The translations under genes were made by a program, and so were the position numbers. Positions 21,102-33,401 of a stretch of DNA of 64,000 nucleotides are shown one piece after another. The notes under the pieces are model-generated. The model searched no databases and was not told where the DNA came from. It was given only the letters and a program-made list of their open reading frames with translations. Positions within the stretch are counted from its first letter, which is position 1; every line of letters starts with the position of its first letter. The DNA is from Flaveria trinervia (Eukaryota > Streptophyta > Magnoliopsida > Asterales > Asteraceae): the NCBI GenBank assembly GCA_025506515.1, contig CM046451.1, forward strand, positions 71,687,932 through 71,751,931. The letters run 5' to 3'.

Positions 21102-23176
21102 TGTAACGCCCGAATAAAGTCAAATGAGCCAATTAATAATAAGATGCTTACCGAGATTATTTAAAGAAAATAAGCGAGTAAGGGAGTATGGACCAAGTAG
21201 ACCTCGCGGGATATGTGTTTAGCAAATTTAAGATCCTGGGAATGCCTAGTATACATAAACGGATCAGCTTGAGCAACACTCACTTGCAACTCATTACCAA
21301 TTTCTAGAGAGAGTAGAGAGAGAAAATGGAGACAAGGTGAAGATTCAAGGCTCATGGGAGTTAAGATCGGTGTTCGTGGGCATCCAAATATCAAGAAAAC
21401 AACAAGAATCTAGGTAATAAACATCATTTAATCTTTCATTTTGATGTAAACAGGGATTCTAGGGCTTGGGGTTTTTTGAAACTGGCAAAGAATCACCTAA
21501 AAATCACGTTTTTGTGTAAGAGCTTGTAAGAAGCTTAGATATAACTTATAGAGTGTTAAACCAAGGTTTTAGATGTAAAAGATTGAAGTTTTGGGTCAAA
21601 ATGGATTGGTTCGTAATTTTCAGCCCGTTCTACGAAATTAAGGGTTCCTCCAATAAAATTGCATAGTCCTCCGGTGAAACTATGAAGACTTTATGCGAAA
21701 CTATAGTTTCACAGGTAGTTTCGCAGACATGGTTTTCCGGTGAAAGTTGGGCGAAACTGACAACGAAAATGCCAGCGAAACTGCCAGCAAAACTGGTGGC
21801 GAAACTGCTAATCTTGTAACGAATTTAGTAGTGAAATTAGATAGAAATTAACTCCTTTGAGTGTTAACTTATCTACAGGCTACGTAGTGTGCCCCTTGCT
21901 TAATAAGCTTGATCGAGAAGGTACTTATCGAGCCCAGGTGAATTCTAGATCCCTTAATTTAAAAGTTTTAATCTAGTTTGGGGTTGGAAATGCATGCTAG
22001 ATATACGTTTTAATGACAAAGATTTTAAGAGATTTTAACAGGAAGATCGATTTTTCTATTACAAAATGTTCTATATAAATGTTCTAAAATAAAATTTATT
22101 CACGCTCACGTGGCATCGCGACCCCAGCCAGGGGCATTGCCCCTTGGACGCCACTAGGGGCTGCTGCCCCTAGGACCCCACTATGAGGCTCTACCGCCCC
22201 CGAACCCCCGTTATCCCATGGAGGGTTGGTTATGTTCTATGATGACTTATGCTAGTTGGGCATATGTATATCAATGTAAATGTATGATGCATGATGTTTG
22301 TTATGCTTATGTATGATATGTTATCTTATGTTCCTTACTACGTATTAAGATGTGACTTGACATGGTGTGATTATGATAATGAACGTAAATTATTATCTTA
22401 ATGAAGTGAAAGATTAATGAAAGTGGAACGTAATGAATGAACAAATAAAAGTCTTGCAAGCAAAAGAAAGGAGATTCACAACTCATTCAGAGTTGTTAGC
22501 TCAACTTTGTGTTTATATTGTGCAATCTTGGCTAACCCTTAGGGGTTCACATAGGGGGAGTTAGTCTATGTGACTATACGTGCGATATGTGCCATATGGG
22601 GTCCTTGTCACTTGACCCTAGATGATATGGCTTTGTGCTTAAGAGGGGGGGGGTAAAGCATATGTTAGGACCTAGATAGAAGTGAAAAGATAATAATGTA
22701 CGAAAAGTCAATACGTACGAAATAAGCAAACCATCCGAAATGTATGAAATGAACGATGATGAAGATAAAAATTATTACCTTGCTGTACGTATGATGTATG
22801 ATCACACGTGATAGTAAAGAAAATGTTTTAACGAATGAACGGTAATATAAAGTTTTTATAAAACTATAACTCACTCAGCAACACTGTCTTATGCATTTTC
22901 CAGTTGACAGGTAATGATTAATGAGGTAGGCACGGGCGGCTACTTGTCTCATTTTGGATGGCATCCATTTTATGTTGCGATAATGTTTTTGCATTATAAT
23001 ACGAACAAATGATATTTCGTAATGAATGTTGTATTATTTTGCAAGCGAGTATTTATATGAAATAAAATGATGTTTTAAATTCATTCCGCTGCGATGTTTT
23101 AATTAAGTTAATGTATATCATATGTTTTATGTGTGATGATTGACGAGCTGTGAGTATCCGGGTACGGGGCCTAACA
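21102..23176 (+). repeat. 3' LTR of Ty3/gypsy element F
   Basis: 2,075 bp from TGTAACGCCCG to GGGGCCTAACA. The same LTR family is found complete on the minus strand at 58044-60289. Inside are a GCGAAACTGCCA-type repeat at about 21750-21815 and a GC-rich palindromic block at 22117-22210. Short ORFs here are not supported. Confidence 0.85.
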
Positions 23177-23780
23177 AATATTACTTAGAATTTTGAAATT
23201 AAGATATCATTTCTTTCAGAAAACATTAACTTGACTTCAGAAGAAAATTATATTTTCAAAACGAATAACCACTAACTAAGAATTTTACTTTCTAAAGAAA
23301 TTCTAATATATCTTTCGAAGTTTAAATATTATTCTAAGTACTTATATGTTTTAAAGGACAATTTCCTTCCGAAGTATATAAGTCTTGGAAGCTTTAATCA
23401 TCCTTTGAACAAATCTTCTAAAGTTTAATATCTTTTGAAACCAAATATATCTCAAAAGCATAAATACTTTAAGTATTTTACTTGCAAAGCAAATTTTAAT
23501 CAAGCAAAGGAATATCTTCCAACGTGAAAATCGCTTCGGAGGTTTTCATCAAAACCTTCAAAGACAAATTACCTTTGGAATATTTTAGACTTCCAAGAAA
23601 ACTACATTTTTTGGTACTTTATCAGAGGTGGAACTCACATCCGGATTTTAAAGTTTATCCTTTTGTATTAACTTTGTCTCAAATTCAACCATAAGTATAT
23701 ACCTTCAACGGTTCCCCATCTCTCTTTTTCCTCTTCATCAACAGAAGTTCAAACCCTAAATTCACCAACCAGATTTTTCC
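23177..23780 (+). other. Pre-ORF spacer of copia element L
   Basis: 604 bp of AT-rich sequence with repeated TTCGAAG/CTTCGGAGG and CTTTGAAACC-like words, directly before L's 3' accessory ORF. Related words (CTTTCGAAGCCAAA) occur in L's LTR. No ORF. The gag-pol part of L is not in the window. Confidence 0.45.
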
Positions 23781-24962
23781 ATGCAACTACACAGGCAACA
23801 CAACCAGGTTGCTCTGTTATCATCTAAGAGAGATCTAGGTTTCTTAGATGTGTTTCGTGTTTTGTCTCACTCTAACTATCTCACTTCACTCACGGTAGAC
23901 CCTCATTTGTATGGATATCAACTCCTAGAGTTCTGGAGGACCTGCTAAGACGTCATCTTGGATGCAAAGAAAGTATTATTGCCATATTGTATGGGAAGAC
24001 ACTTTTTATCACTCCAGACACCATCAACTCTCATCTGAGGCTAGATGATGAAGGCGAATTATCCTTCCCCAAATCTGTTGTAAACAACTCATTTTGGCAG
24101 ATAGACTATGAACGGGACTACTTAGTAATAACCTTAAAAAAGGGTAAGGTTTCCTCTTCACAGAAGTACCTCCTCCATGTGGTCATCCATTCTCTGTCCA
24201 ACAATTATGGAGGTTGGGACCAAATTCTTGATGACTTATTCTACATAGTCGAAGGGTTGGTTTAAGGGGTCAAGTTCAGGTACTCTTAATTTGTTTATAC
24301 AAACCAGCTTCCAAACTTGGACTTATTAGAGTACTATATGTTCCCTAGATACGTTTAACACATTCTTAATTGTAAACCAGGTTCAAAGTTAAGGGGAATA
24401 AGTAATACTCTTAAATTGGGAAACATGAAGCATGGCATCTTCAAAATAGCGAGAAAGTCCATTATTGGCTTCTCCATGGTAGAAACAGCCCTAGTCCCAA
24501 AAATGTTAGAACTCATTGCTCAAGGAGACAACTTGGCGGCACAAGCCAATGTTGAACCAACACATTCTACATCTGCACCACCCATATAGCCACAAATCAC
24601 CCCCAACTACTCAAGAAGATCCAAATGAACCCTGCATAAACTACTTAGGATGTGCAGGTCCCCATACACTCACCTATACAGGAGGAAATGGAACCTAGAG
24701 CTTTATTTTGTCCTAAGGAGTAGATCACTCATCATTCATCAGTGCTAAGGTTCCTCATGGTCAGCTTGAGGAGCTCATTACCCCAGCCTTATGCTTTCAC
24801 TCTGAGTCTCAAAATTCTAGTGATCAACCTTCAGGGAAAGGAACCATTCCTAGCGTTTTGACTTAAACAAACCCATCACTGGCGTTCAATTCTATGACAA
24901 TAAGGATATGGGCTTTAATAAGTACCATGAGTCTCTCTTCTCCACCCCTGGTTAAATAAAGA
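23781..24962 (+). pseudogene. 3' accessory ORF of element L, N-terminal part
   Basis: From ATG 23781 the reading has HNQVALL, then LTVDPHLYGYQLLEFW, matching the spacing of HNCVAYL...LLNPTIHAESLHQFW in elements A-C. It therefore belongs to the same protein family but is clearly divergent. A stop follows near 23946, then an open piece at 23987-24265 (ITPDTINSHLRLDDEG, comparable to the VVITPATIRKILQL segment of B). Further decayed sequence runs to 24962, where solo LTR M interrupts. Function unknown; no membrane segment seen. Confidence 0.55.
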
Positions 24963-25759
24963 TGTAGGACCAGTGAAGGGGGTCACTTACAACACAACAA
25001 CAGAAAGAGGAGAGTAACTAAACTTAATCAAACACTGAAATGGATTAACCACAAGTAAAGACACTAAGAACACAAGTAATTAAGAGACAGAACACAAGAG
25101 CAAGATACATAATTGTATGATTTTCAAGATTACAGTATATTGCTTTCTTAATGTTCTATTACAAGTGTTACAAATCATAAAGCAAAGTTACAAGAACATG
25201 AGATACTTATACTACATCCTACAGCTGGCCATACTATGAAAGCCAGCTGGATACAATTGACTAGACACAAAACAAAATCAATTGTAGAGTCAAAAGACAG
25301 ATTGTCTTTTGACTAGTGACTATCACATGCCATAGCTCACATCCTTATATATTAGAAAAAGGATAAAGTACATGAAGTAGAAAGTTACAGACTCAAGACC
25401 TCAATGTACAGTTACCAAAAGCATAAACCTTTTCACGAACTCATGTAAGTGGGTGACTCTACAGAGTTGCAACGGAAAGGGGTCCAGCTTTATAGAAAAG
25501 CACATCAGATAAAGCATGTTGTTAAAAGTCTTCGGAAGAAATCTATCTTCAAGAGTTGAGTTTCGAAAGACTTTGTCTCTGAAGCTTCAAAAGACTTCAT
25601 CTTTGGCTTCGAAAGATATTGGTCTTGGCTTCGGGTGATTTCACACTTAGAATATTTATATTGCATGCGTGAAACTTCCAAAGCACTCTTCTTCAGTACT
25701 TGTGCAACATGCATGAAGAGAGACTTTGGTTGCTTCAGCCTCTATACATATTCTCTACA
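24963..25759 (-). repeat. Solo LTR M, same family as element L's LTR
   Basis: 797 bp; on the minus strand it starts TGTAGAGAATATG and ends GGTCCTACA. It aligns along its length with L's 3' LTR at 40757-41512 (for example the CTTTCGAAGCCAAAGATGA and AAGGATGTGAGCTA segments). Flanking pentamers are AAAGA (24958-24962) and AGAGA (25760-25764), an imperfect target duplication. No internal sequence adjoins, so it is a solo LTR. Confidence 0.7.
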
Positions 25760-28285
25760 AGAGAGAAGTGTGCCGAAATACCCATATTTAGCCCACATCA
25801 TCCAACCCCAACTAAGGTGGACCTCCCTAAAGCTGTGTAGGAAGTTGATATGGAAGACGCTCTTACTTCTGCAAGTGATTACATCATTATGATCTCAACC
25901 ATGGCAACCCAACCTATTGACACTTCTTTTGAAACTATCATGGGGTAAGGGAAATCCAGCAGCCAAGAACTCCAAGTTGGTGATGAGGAAGAAGATTTTG
26001 GTCCTATTCTCTCATCCCCGGTGATTCTTCTGATAAAGATGAAGGGAGTCTGTAACTAACGGTGAAAAAACTATCTACAACATGCATCTTATTTAGTTTC
26101 AAAGGTCATTCACCTCGAATTTCAGGTAGCTACCTTACATAGACAGGTCAGTGACCAGCAACTTGAGATTACCGATCTCAAGGGCAAGATAGCTGAGAGA
26201 CCTGTTAGGCAGACATAACCAGGTCCACAAGAACCCGTGGAAGTGTTGGACCTAGCCCCTAGCTCCCTTGTGAAAGAGGGTGATGCTACCAAAAAGGGGG
26301 AAAAAGTCCTACCTACAATCATAGAACCTAGGAGTTCTACCTAGAGTATAGACATGCAGGATTCACCACCCTCACTACGGTTGTCTAACCTTAAGAACAT
26401 CCTCAGGCCCACATTGATGTGGATTCACTAATTCAAATCATGTTTGAGGAAGTTATACCAAGGGCATTGTCTACCCTATCCTACCATGCTAAAAATCAAA
26501 TAGTGGGATGGAGGTATGATGCTGGTAGGAGAGCCCTGGTAATCTCTAAATCTTAGGGACAACAAGAAGTCTTCAACTTTTACAACCTGCCCTTTGTGAA
26601 TACAAGTCAAAACAAACAAGCTACAACTAACTAATAGGATTTAAGATAGGGTGCTTGAAAAGTTCAAAAAGAGAACCAAGCTATATAGACAAAGGCTAGC
26701 AGGCAAGACTTTTAGTCAACTGGATGCTGAGGTGGACCCTAAGATTAGCTTCAAAGGGTAAACCTTGGTTAAAAGCGAAGTAGTTGAGCATGTGAATCTT
26801 GAGAAAAGAATAGCTTTAACACCCATTACCCTTTGTGAGGCACCAACTAGTGAAGGTGTCTCACAACCTATCTCAGGCCGTAGCTCAAGTGCAAGTCCAA
26901 GCAATAAAGCCAAAGCTCTTTCCACCTTGAGTCAATAGGTTTATGACTAACAAGGGAAGAGGAAGATGACCTCTGAGGAGATTAAGGAGGAGAAGAGATA
27001 GAGGAATAGGAAGTCAAGGGGAGAGAGTTAAAGTGATACCCCTAGATTTATAGAAGCTACTATCAGGGCTGCCCCTAGGCCGCAATCACTTAAGAAGATG
27101 AGTTGATAGCAGCCAGAATGAACTATGTGGGGACTAGGAATATAATGTTGATAAACTCTATCTCTCTCCCCTTGGAGAAATTAAATGAACTGGTTGATAT
27201 GAAAGATTCAAAGGAGAGAAAGGAAACTAAAGATGCAGAAATGCTCCTCATAATCCAAGAAGAAAGGAGAAGAAAGGAGAAGAATGAGAAGAAAAAGACT
27301 CTACACAAGCGCCTACTCTCTCCCCAGTTCAGAAAAGCCCTGAGGCAAATGTTGTCGCTACTGAGAACAAACTCAAGTACATAGGGAATAAGACAAGCAA
27401 AACATGATAACCTACCTAAATGCCACAAGTCTCTATCAAGCAGCAGACCTTCTTCTCTTCCTATGAATACATTTAATTTAAATACATCAACTAGCTTGAG
27501 CAAGAAGTTCTAAGAGAGCAAAAATCTACTAAGAGGAAGTGAGGGAAGAGGCAACAAAGTCAAGAGCCACCGTCAATGCCAATCAGAAGAAGTCTGCTGA
27601 TAGACAGAAGTGGTGAACTTCTTGAAGTTGCCGGACTCTCTGAAAGGATACCTGGTCCAAGTTCTATCCACCATGATGAACACATAAGGGTTATCAAGCA
27701 AAAGATCAAGAGGGGTGAGTTATTTGACTGTGTTCTCCACAAGTCAAGTTGCATCTAAAGTTGAGGTCAACGTTAAACTCCATGAGACAACAAAACCTAG
27801 ACCTTGTTATCTTTTGAGCCAGAGTAGGGTCCTGACCCTTCTCCTTCTATGCTTATGAATGAAAAAGAACCAACTAAGAAGGACAAACAAGAACCATACA
27901 GTACTATAGGCTAGCCTTCTCATTTAAAATACAAAAAGGGGAAAAGGATGACCACAGTAGGGACAAGAAGAAGAATAAAAGTCTAACGCTCCCCTTGCCA
28001 TCAAGATAGGTCAAACATCATGAGGGTGCTCAAGAAAAGGCTACCCACAAAGTCCACTCATAGTATAGCTCTTGCTGTAGGAGACCTATATTGTCTTGGG
28101 TATTTACTACAACCCAAACGAGATGTTTTGGCGCAGAGAACAAGGGGGGAAACCCAGTGAATGGAAGGATTCTTCCCTAAAGGCTGACGTCACTACCTGG
28201 ATTTGGCAAAAACAATCCTGACCTCCCTTTTCTGATCTCTACACATAGGAGGTACTTTCAAAGTATAAGGAATCATGGCCACTGA
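25760..28285 (+). pseudogene. 3' accessory ORF of element L, middle and C-terminal parts
   Basis: Heavily decayed coding sequence in all three frames: DEEEDFGPI near 25960, a heptad-like region LHRQVSDQQLEITDLKGKIA near 26135, FEEVIPRALSTLSYH near 26450, and a lysine/glutamate-rich stretch in 27103-27384 (ERKETKDAE, EERRRKEKNEKKK). Order and composition (acidic, coiled coil, charged) parallel the second half of the ORF in A-C, but residue identity is low. Element B is inserted at 28286. No function can be assigned. Confidence 0.45.
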
Positions 28286-29178
28286 TGACAGGATCAGTGA
28301 TCACAAGTTTGATGTATCAGAATATAAAGCAGCGGAATACACACACGAATTAGACAAATTGTAGCAAGCAAAATATATGTAAGCGTTAAGATCGCATACG
28401 GTTATAGGGAGAGAATATGAATTTCTGATTTCTAGGAATGTTTATAGATGTAGAATATTTCTAATCAAATCACTCAATCATTCCATTCAATTGCTCATAT
28501 CGCTCAATGATTACAATGGGTTGTCACTCCTTATATAGAGTGCAACAGTCACTGCTGTTATCACGGAAAGTGACAACTGGCAGATCCAATACAGAAATAA
28601 CTAAATCTTAACAAACTACTGAAATGTTCACAACTACTGAGAACATATCAGCAAGTTAAGTACAAAATATAAAACTACTGAAACTACAACGACTGAAGAA
28701 CAAGCTCTTCAGTCGTTTTACAAAACTACTGAAACATAAAACATAAAACTACTGATATCACAACTACTGAAGAAGTACTCTTCAGCAGTTGTGACAAACT
28801 ACTGAGGCTTCAGTACTTGATCTTCAGACTTTGACCTTCAGGCGTTTCATCAGCTGATGACTTCAGTAGATATCATCAGCTGATGTCTTCAGTCTTTGTC
28901 TTCAGACTTTGTACATCAGTTGTTGATCTTCAGCACTTGTGAACTCTTCAGCTGTTGTACTTCAGTACTTTGGTCTTTCAGCTTCAGCACTTGTGTTCTT
29001 CAGCTGTTGTACTTCAGCACTTTGGTTCTTCAGCTGTTAAGGTCTTCAGCACTTGATCTTCAGCTGTTGAAGTCTTCAGCACTTGTCAAACTACTGATGA
29101 GGCTTTCAGCAGTTGTTGTGATACCGTGTGGGACTTAGAGGTTTTCTGATCTTGGCTCATTGGTCTTTTGGTCCAACA
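28286..29178 (-). repeat. 3' LTR of element B
   Basis: 893 bp. Its TATA box (TATATAA on minus) is at 28531-28537. It shares the CTGAAG/CAGTAGTT word structure with A and C but differs in the region around the TATA box, so B is a distinct subfamily. ORF 28896-29138 is repeat translation. Confidence 0.92.
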
Positions 29179-29391
29179 AACTCCCCTGAACCAATGCAGC
29201 CAAAACCTCTAACTTATTTATACTCCCACTTATTGATGGCAAAAATGTTGGTCTTTTTCCTTCTTGATCAGTAGAGAAGATGACCCATGTACGCTCCGGC
29301 CTGGGAAGAACCTCAAATATTTGTTGGCAGAGTATGAATGGGAACTCTGTTTTGGGGAACTGGACACAGAGTTGTTATCCATTCATGAGAT
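29179..29391 (-). other. Polypurine tract and 3' tail of element B
   Basis: The polypurine tract CAGGGGAGTT (minus) lies at 29179-29188, adjoining the 3' LTR. The rest matches the tails of A and C and has no ORF. Confidence 0.7.
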
Positions 29392-32300
29392 TCACTTCCC
29401 CATAATGAGTCTGTATGACTCACGAACATAGGCCTCAAGGAGAACAATTTGTTCCTCTTGAGAGAGTTCTTCAGCTCCTCCTTCGAAGAAGAACTCTGGA
29501 CCATAGTACTCTGATAAGTACTTCATGGTCCTGCCATTTTTCAGCTCCACCGTAGTTACCTCCCTGTATACAAATTCATCCGGATGGTTGCCTTCAAGGA
29601 GTAACTGGAGCTCATTCTTTTGGATGTCTTCAAGCTTTTTGTATAACAACCCCTTCTTAATCATCTTGTTTTCTAGTAAGGCTTGAGGTGTCTTCTTTGC
29701 TTGGTGAGCTTTCTTGAATTCATCAATGATTTCCAAGGTGAGACTACAACGGCCAACATGATGGTAGATTCTATTGTTTTTCGTACTTGGCCGTTGTATC
29801 TGTGTGGGATAGTTCTTTTATGGATTCTAGAACTCACCCTGGGGTCTGGCCATACTCTCACTCTCCCTCTGATACTGAAAGGTGTGTCTGAGAGTGTACA
29901 GCCTTTGAGCATGCCCTTTCATGGCTTGAATAGATGATGACTGAGGAAATTCCTTGTCAACCATCTTCAACAGTTGCTCATCGTGCTGTTTCTGCTGTTC
30001 TCTTTCTATTTGACTCTGACCATTTCCCTTTGAGAGTCGGGTGTGATCATGGATTGACTCTGGGGCTTGGTAGCTTCAGAACAGCAGAGAGTGGCAGACT
30101 ATCATCTTCATCCTCTTCTTTACTTCTTCTTCCATCCTCAGCACCCTTCTCCTTGGGGTACATCACTGGATGATGGTTGGGTTGGTGAAGGGATTGGTTT
30201 TGAAGAGAGAGGATGTTTGGATTTTGGCTTAGAGGTTGGTTGGGAGATTTGAGGGATAGGATCTGTTTGAGTGGGTGGAAGGGAAGGTTGATCTAGCATC
30301 CTTGTAGTTAATTTTGCTTTTGTAAGTTTAGCCATCTCTAACTTTTGCCAGCCCCAGCCTCATCAAGGGCTTCCACAATGATCCCTTTGTTGAATTGCTC
30401 AGACAGACAGATTCTGGTGGCTATAGCCAGAATGCTGTCCCTGGACCATGCGCGGATCTCCATTAATGATCTTCCCAAGTATTTTGCAATAAAGCGGATC
30501 ATTATTTCCAACCTCTCTTTCTCAAGAGCATCGTACCTGCCCATCGGGTTTGTATCTCTTGTACTCTAACCTTCTGATCTCACTATCCAGTGTGGCTGTG
30601 TCAAAACCCTGCCTGAATAGTTGGTCAATTATTTTATCCATGGAGCGGCTGTGTGTGGTGTCAGCTTCTTTGACCAGCTCCTCCAAGGATTTTTCTTCAG
30701 CAGTATGATCATCAGCACTTCTCTTTCGCTTGTACGTGAGCAGAGGGTTTTTTCTTGTTTCTCCTCCCTCAGATCTCTCCTCTTTCTATCTTTCACTGCA
30801 GTACCTCCCCCTTTTTGGTTGCATTGGAGGAAGGGGTTGGTACCGCAGAAAGAGTCTTGTGGACAGCAGCATCAACCAGGGGCTGTAATGTTGGAAAGCC
30901 TCTCATCAAGGGCTTTGATCACTATATCAGTGATTATGGGGGTGATGAGAGGGAGGGAATTTTGGAGTGATAGCACCTATTTGCTCAGGAGGGTTCTGTT
31001 CCTGAGAAGTAGGGCCTGAAGCAGAGGCAGGTGGTTGATTTTGGGGGGCCATCTGTGGGTGTATGATGGTGGCAGATGGACTTGCATCCTGAGACATCTT
31101 GGCCAGCAGCTCTTTGAGTCTGCTAACCTCATCCTCTAGAATGTGTTTTGAGCAACTACATCGAAGAAGAAGCTCAGGTCATCATCAGTTGATACTGAAT
31201 CACCTGACCTCCTGCTTAGAGCAGGATTTACATGCACTGGGTGTAGACCAGTTGGTGTGCATGCCCCTTGTGCTTGGTACTGGGGACTTCCAGCCTCAGG
31301 ACAATGTCCATCATCAGCTGTTGCCTCTAGGGAGGTCTTAGCAATGTTACCAGCCTCACTCTGGTCATGTGCTGAGTCAGAGGAGGTGGCAGCCTCACTA
31401 GATTCTAAGCTCCTTCTCTACACCAGGAGATAGAATGGGAAACCCCTGTGCTGTGGGTTCTCAGTGCACTGTGTTCCTCCCCCTCAATTGTAGAGGTATC
31501 CCAGTGGAAGTGGTTTCTGGGGAGGGGGTGAGGAGTGCAATTGAGTCAGCACTTGTGCAACTATTAAAGTTTGGGGTGTGAGGGGCGGTTGTTTGGGGTA
31601 CAGGGGTAGAAGCAGTGTGCACCTGGGGTGGATGGTGCTCTTCAATGGCAATCTCCTCAAGTGAGGAAGATCCCAGATAAGTAGGTGCCCCTTGGGTTGC
31701 TGCAGGCTCCTGTTGAGAGGAAGCCTGAGCGGCTGTGGCTGGAGGAGTCATGTATCCACTAGGGGGTTTGGACTAGTGGATATATCCTGCGTTTGTGTGC
31801 AGGAGCATCCTCAGGGGACTCAATTCCCTGAGTAGCCATTTTGGGTTTCTTTTTGGTGGGTTTGGTGGGGACATTGGATTTGGAGGTGGTGGCTGTGGGT
31901 TCCAGCTGCGTGGGTTTTCGCAGCTTGGCAGCCAGTTTGAGTGTCCGGTCAGAGTTGTGCCGGGAGTATACTTCTGGCAAAACAGCCGTAGCAGGGACTC
32001 CCAAGCCAACAAGTCCCTCAGCATTAAGCTGGTCTATATAATGGCCATATGAACCGTGGATAAAGTATCCAACGGTTGGCAGTTAGTTTTTGAGCCATAT
32101 CTTTGAGCTCTGAAAATATTAATTCTGAAAAGTTCAGTGGTTGTTGCTCAAGGATAGAATACAATACCTGCTGCCATTTGGTGGACATTTGATCCCAAGA
32201 CGATGTCTTAGGGGCCAAACATACATTGACCATGTGAAAGATCAGGCGCTCAGCGTCATTAAAGTGTTTCTTCATGATGGTGGTGGCACTGAGATCACCT

Positions 32301-32648
32301 TGATATCCATGCTGAGCAAATGATAGATCTATGGTGCCCTCGGATATCCAGCAGGAGAGGTAGCATCACTCAGTTGAAGAATTTTACGGATTGTTGCAGG
32401 AGTAATCACTACTTCTTTGTTGTTGACGACTGACCGGAGGGATTGTGTGTTGCTCTCCTCAGTAGTAACAGTAACGTTCATCCAAAATTGGTTCAAGGAT
32501 TCGGCATGTAAAACGGGGTTCAGAAGGAATGCCTTGTTGTATTGGGACTGAACCATAAGATCGATAGCAGTATCGAACTTAGTCCAGATCGGCGATTTTG
32601 TGAGGTAGGCAACACAGTTGTGTCGCGGTTAATTTGCATAGACGCCAT
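29392..32648 (-). pseudogene. 3' accessory ORF of element B, broken
   Basis: Same protein family as in A and C. The start ATG is at 32648 (minus); a one-base loss soon after breaks the frame. Recognisable pieces: LLNPVLHAESLNQFWMNVT and VVITPATIRKILQLSDA (32329-32556), LKDMAQKLTANRWILYPRF (32024-32275), AVLPEVYSRHNSD (31759-32004), a proline-rich middle, RLEIMIRFIAKYLGRSL (30338-30544), and the C-terminal domain RVWPDPRVSSR then NHPDEFVYREVTTVELKNG, ending YVRESYRLIMGK at 29392. No signal peptide or hydrophobic segment is visible. Confidence 0.75.
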
Positions 32649-33401
32649 GGAAATTTTGGAGAGGAACGTTAGGTTTGAAGAAGATGAAGCATGGAGAGCT
32701 CAGGTTAAGGGTATTTATAGGGTACGGGTGAGGAAACGACTGAAGGATGTGGTGTTAGTCATCAGTAGTTTTAAACGACCGTTGACATGGTATTATCCTT
32801 TCAGACGTTGAAACAGCTGAAGTCGCGGTGTTAGGCATCAGTAGTTTAGAAAACTACTGAAGACCGTGGTTTTGACTTCAGGTGATTGAAACAACTGAGG
32901 ACATGGTGTTTGTCATCAGTAGTTATGAAACTACTGAAGACAGTGGTTTTGTCATCAGCTGTTGTAAACAACTGAAGACTTGGTATTGGTCATCAGTAGT
33001 TATAAAAACTACTGAAGACGTGGTTTTGCTTCAGTTGTTTAAAATGAAACAGCAGTGGTACAAACGACTGAGGAAAGTCTCTTCAGCTGTTTTCGTCAAT
33101 TCTTAGCTTTTCAGCTGTTTCAAACTGTCCTCAACACATTCATCAGTCTTTATGGCTGATTTCAGTTGTTTCATAGGACATCAGTACTTATCTGTTTTTA
33201 CTGATTTCAGTAGTTATGACTGCATCAGTAGTTGTAACTACTTCAGTAGTTTAGAGCAGATGAAGTACTTCAGTACTTGTGAGAACTTTTAGCCTTCAGT
33301 AGTTATAAAAACTACTGAGGTTAAAAGAGCTCATCAGTACTTATATGTGACAGGCACTCATGATCATCATATGAATTACTGAGATCATCAGTAGTTGTCA
33401 C
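32649..33401 (-). repeat. Spacer of LTR-like short repeats, element B
   Basis: 753 bp of AACTACTGA/CAGTAGTT/CAACTGAAG words with hairpin arrangements, between pol and the 3' ORF. No gene. Confidence 0.72.

Noticed and set aside
25505..25892. ORFs at 25505-25714 (minus) and 25635-25892 (plus)
   Set aside because: They lie in or across solo LTR M and overlap each other on opposite strands; no motif.
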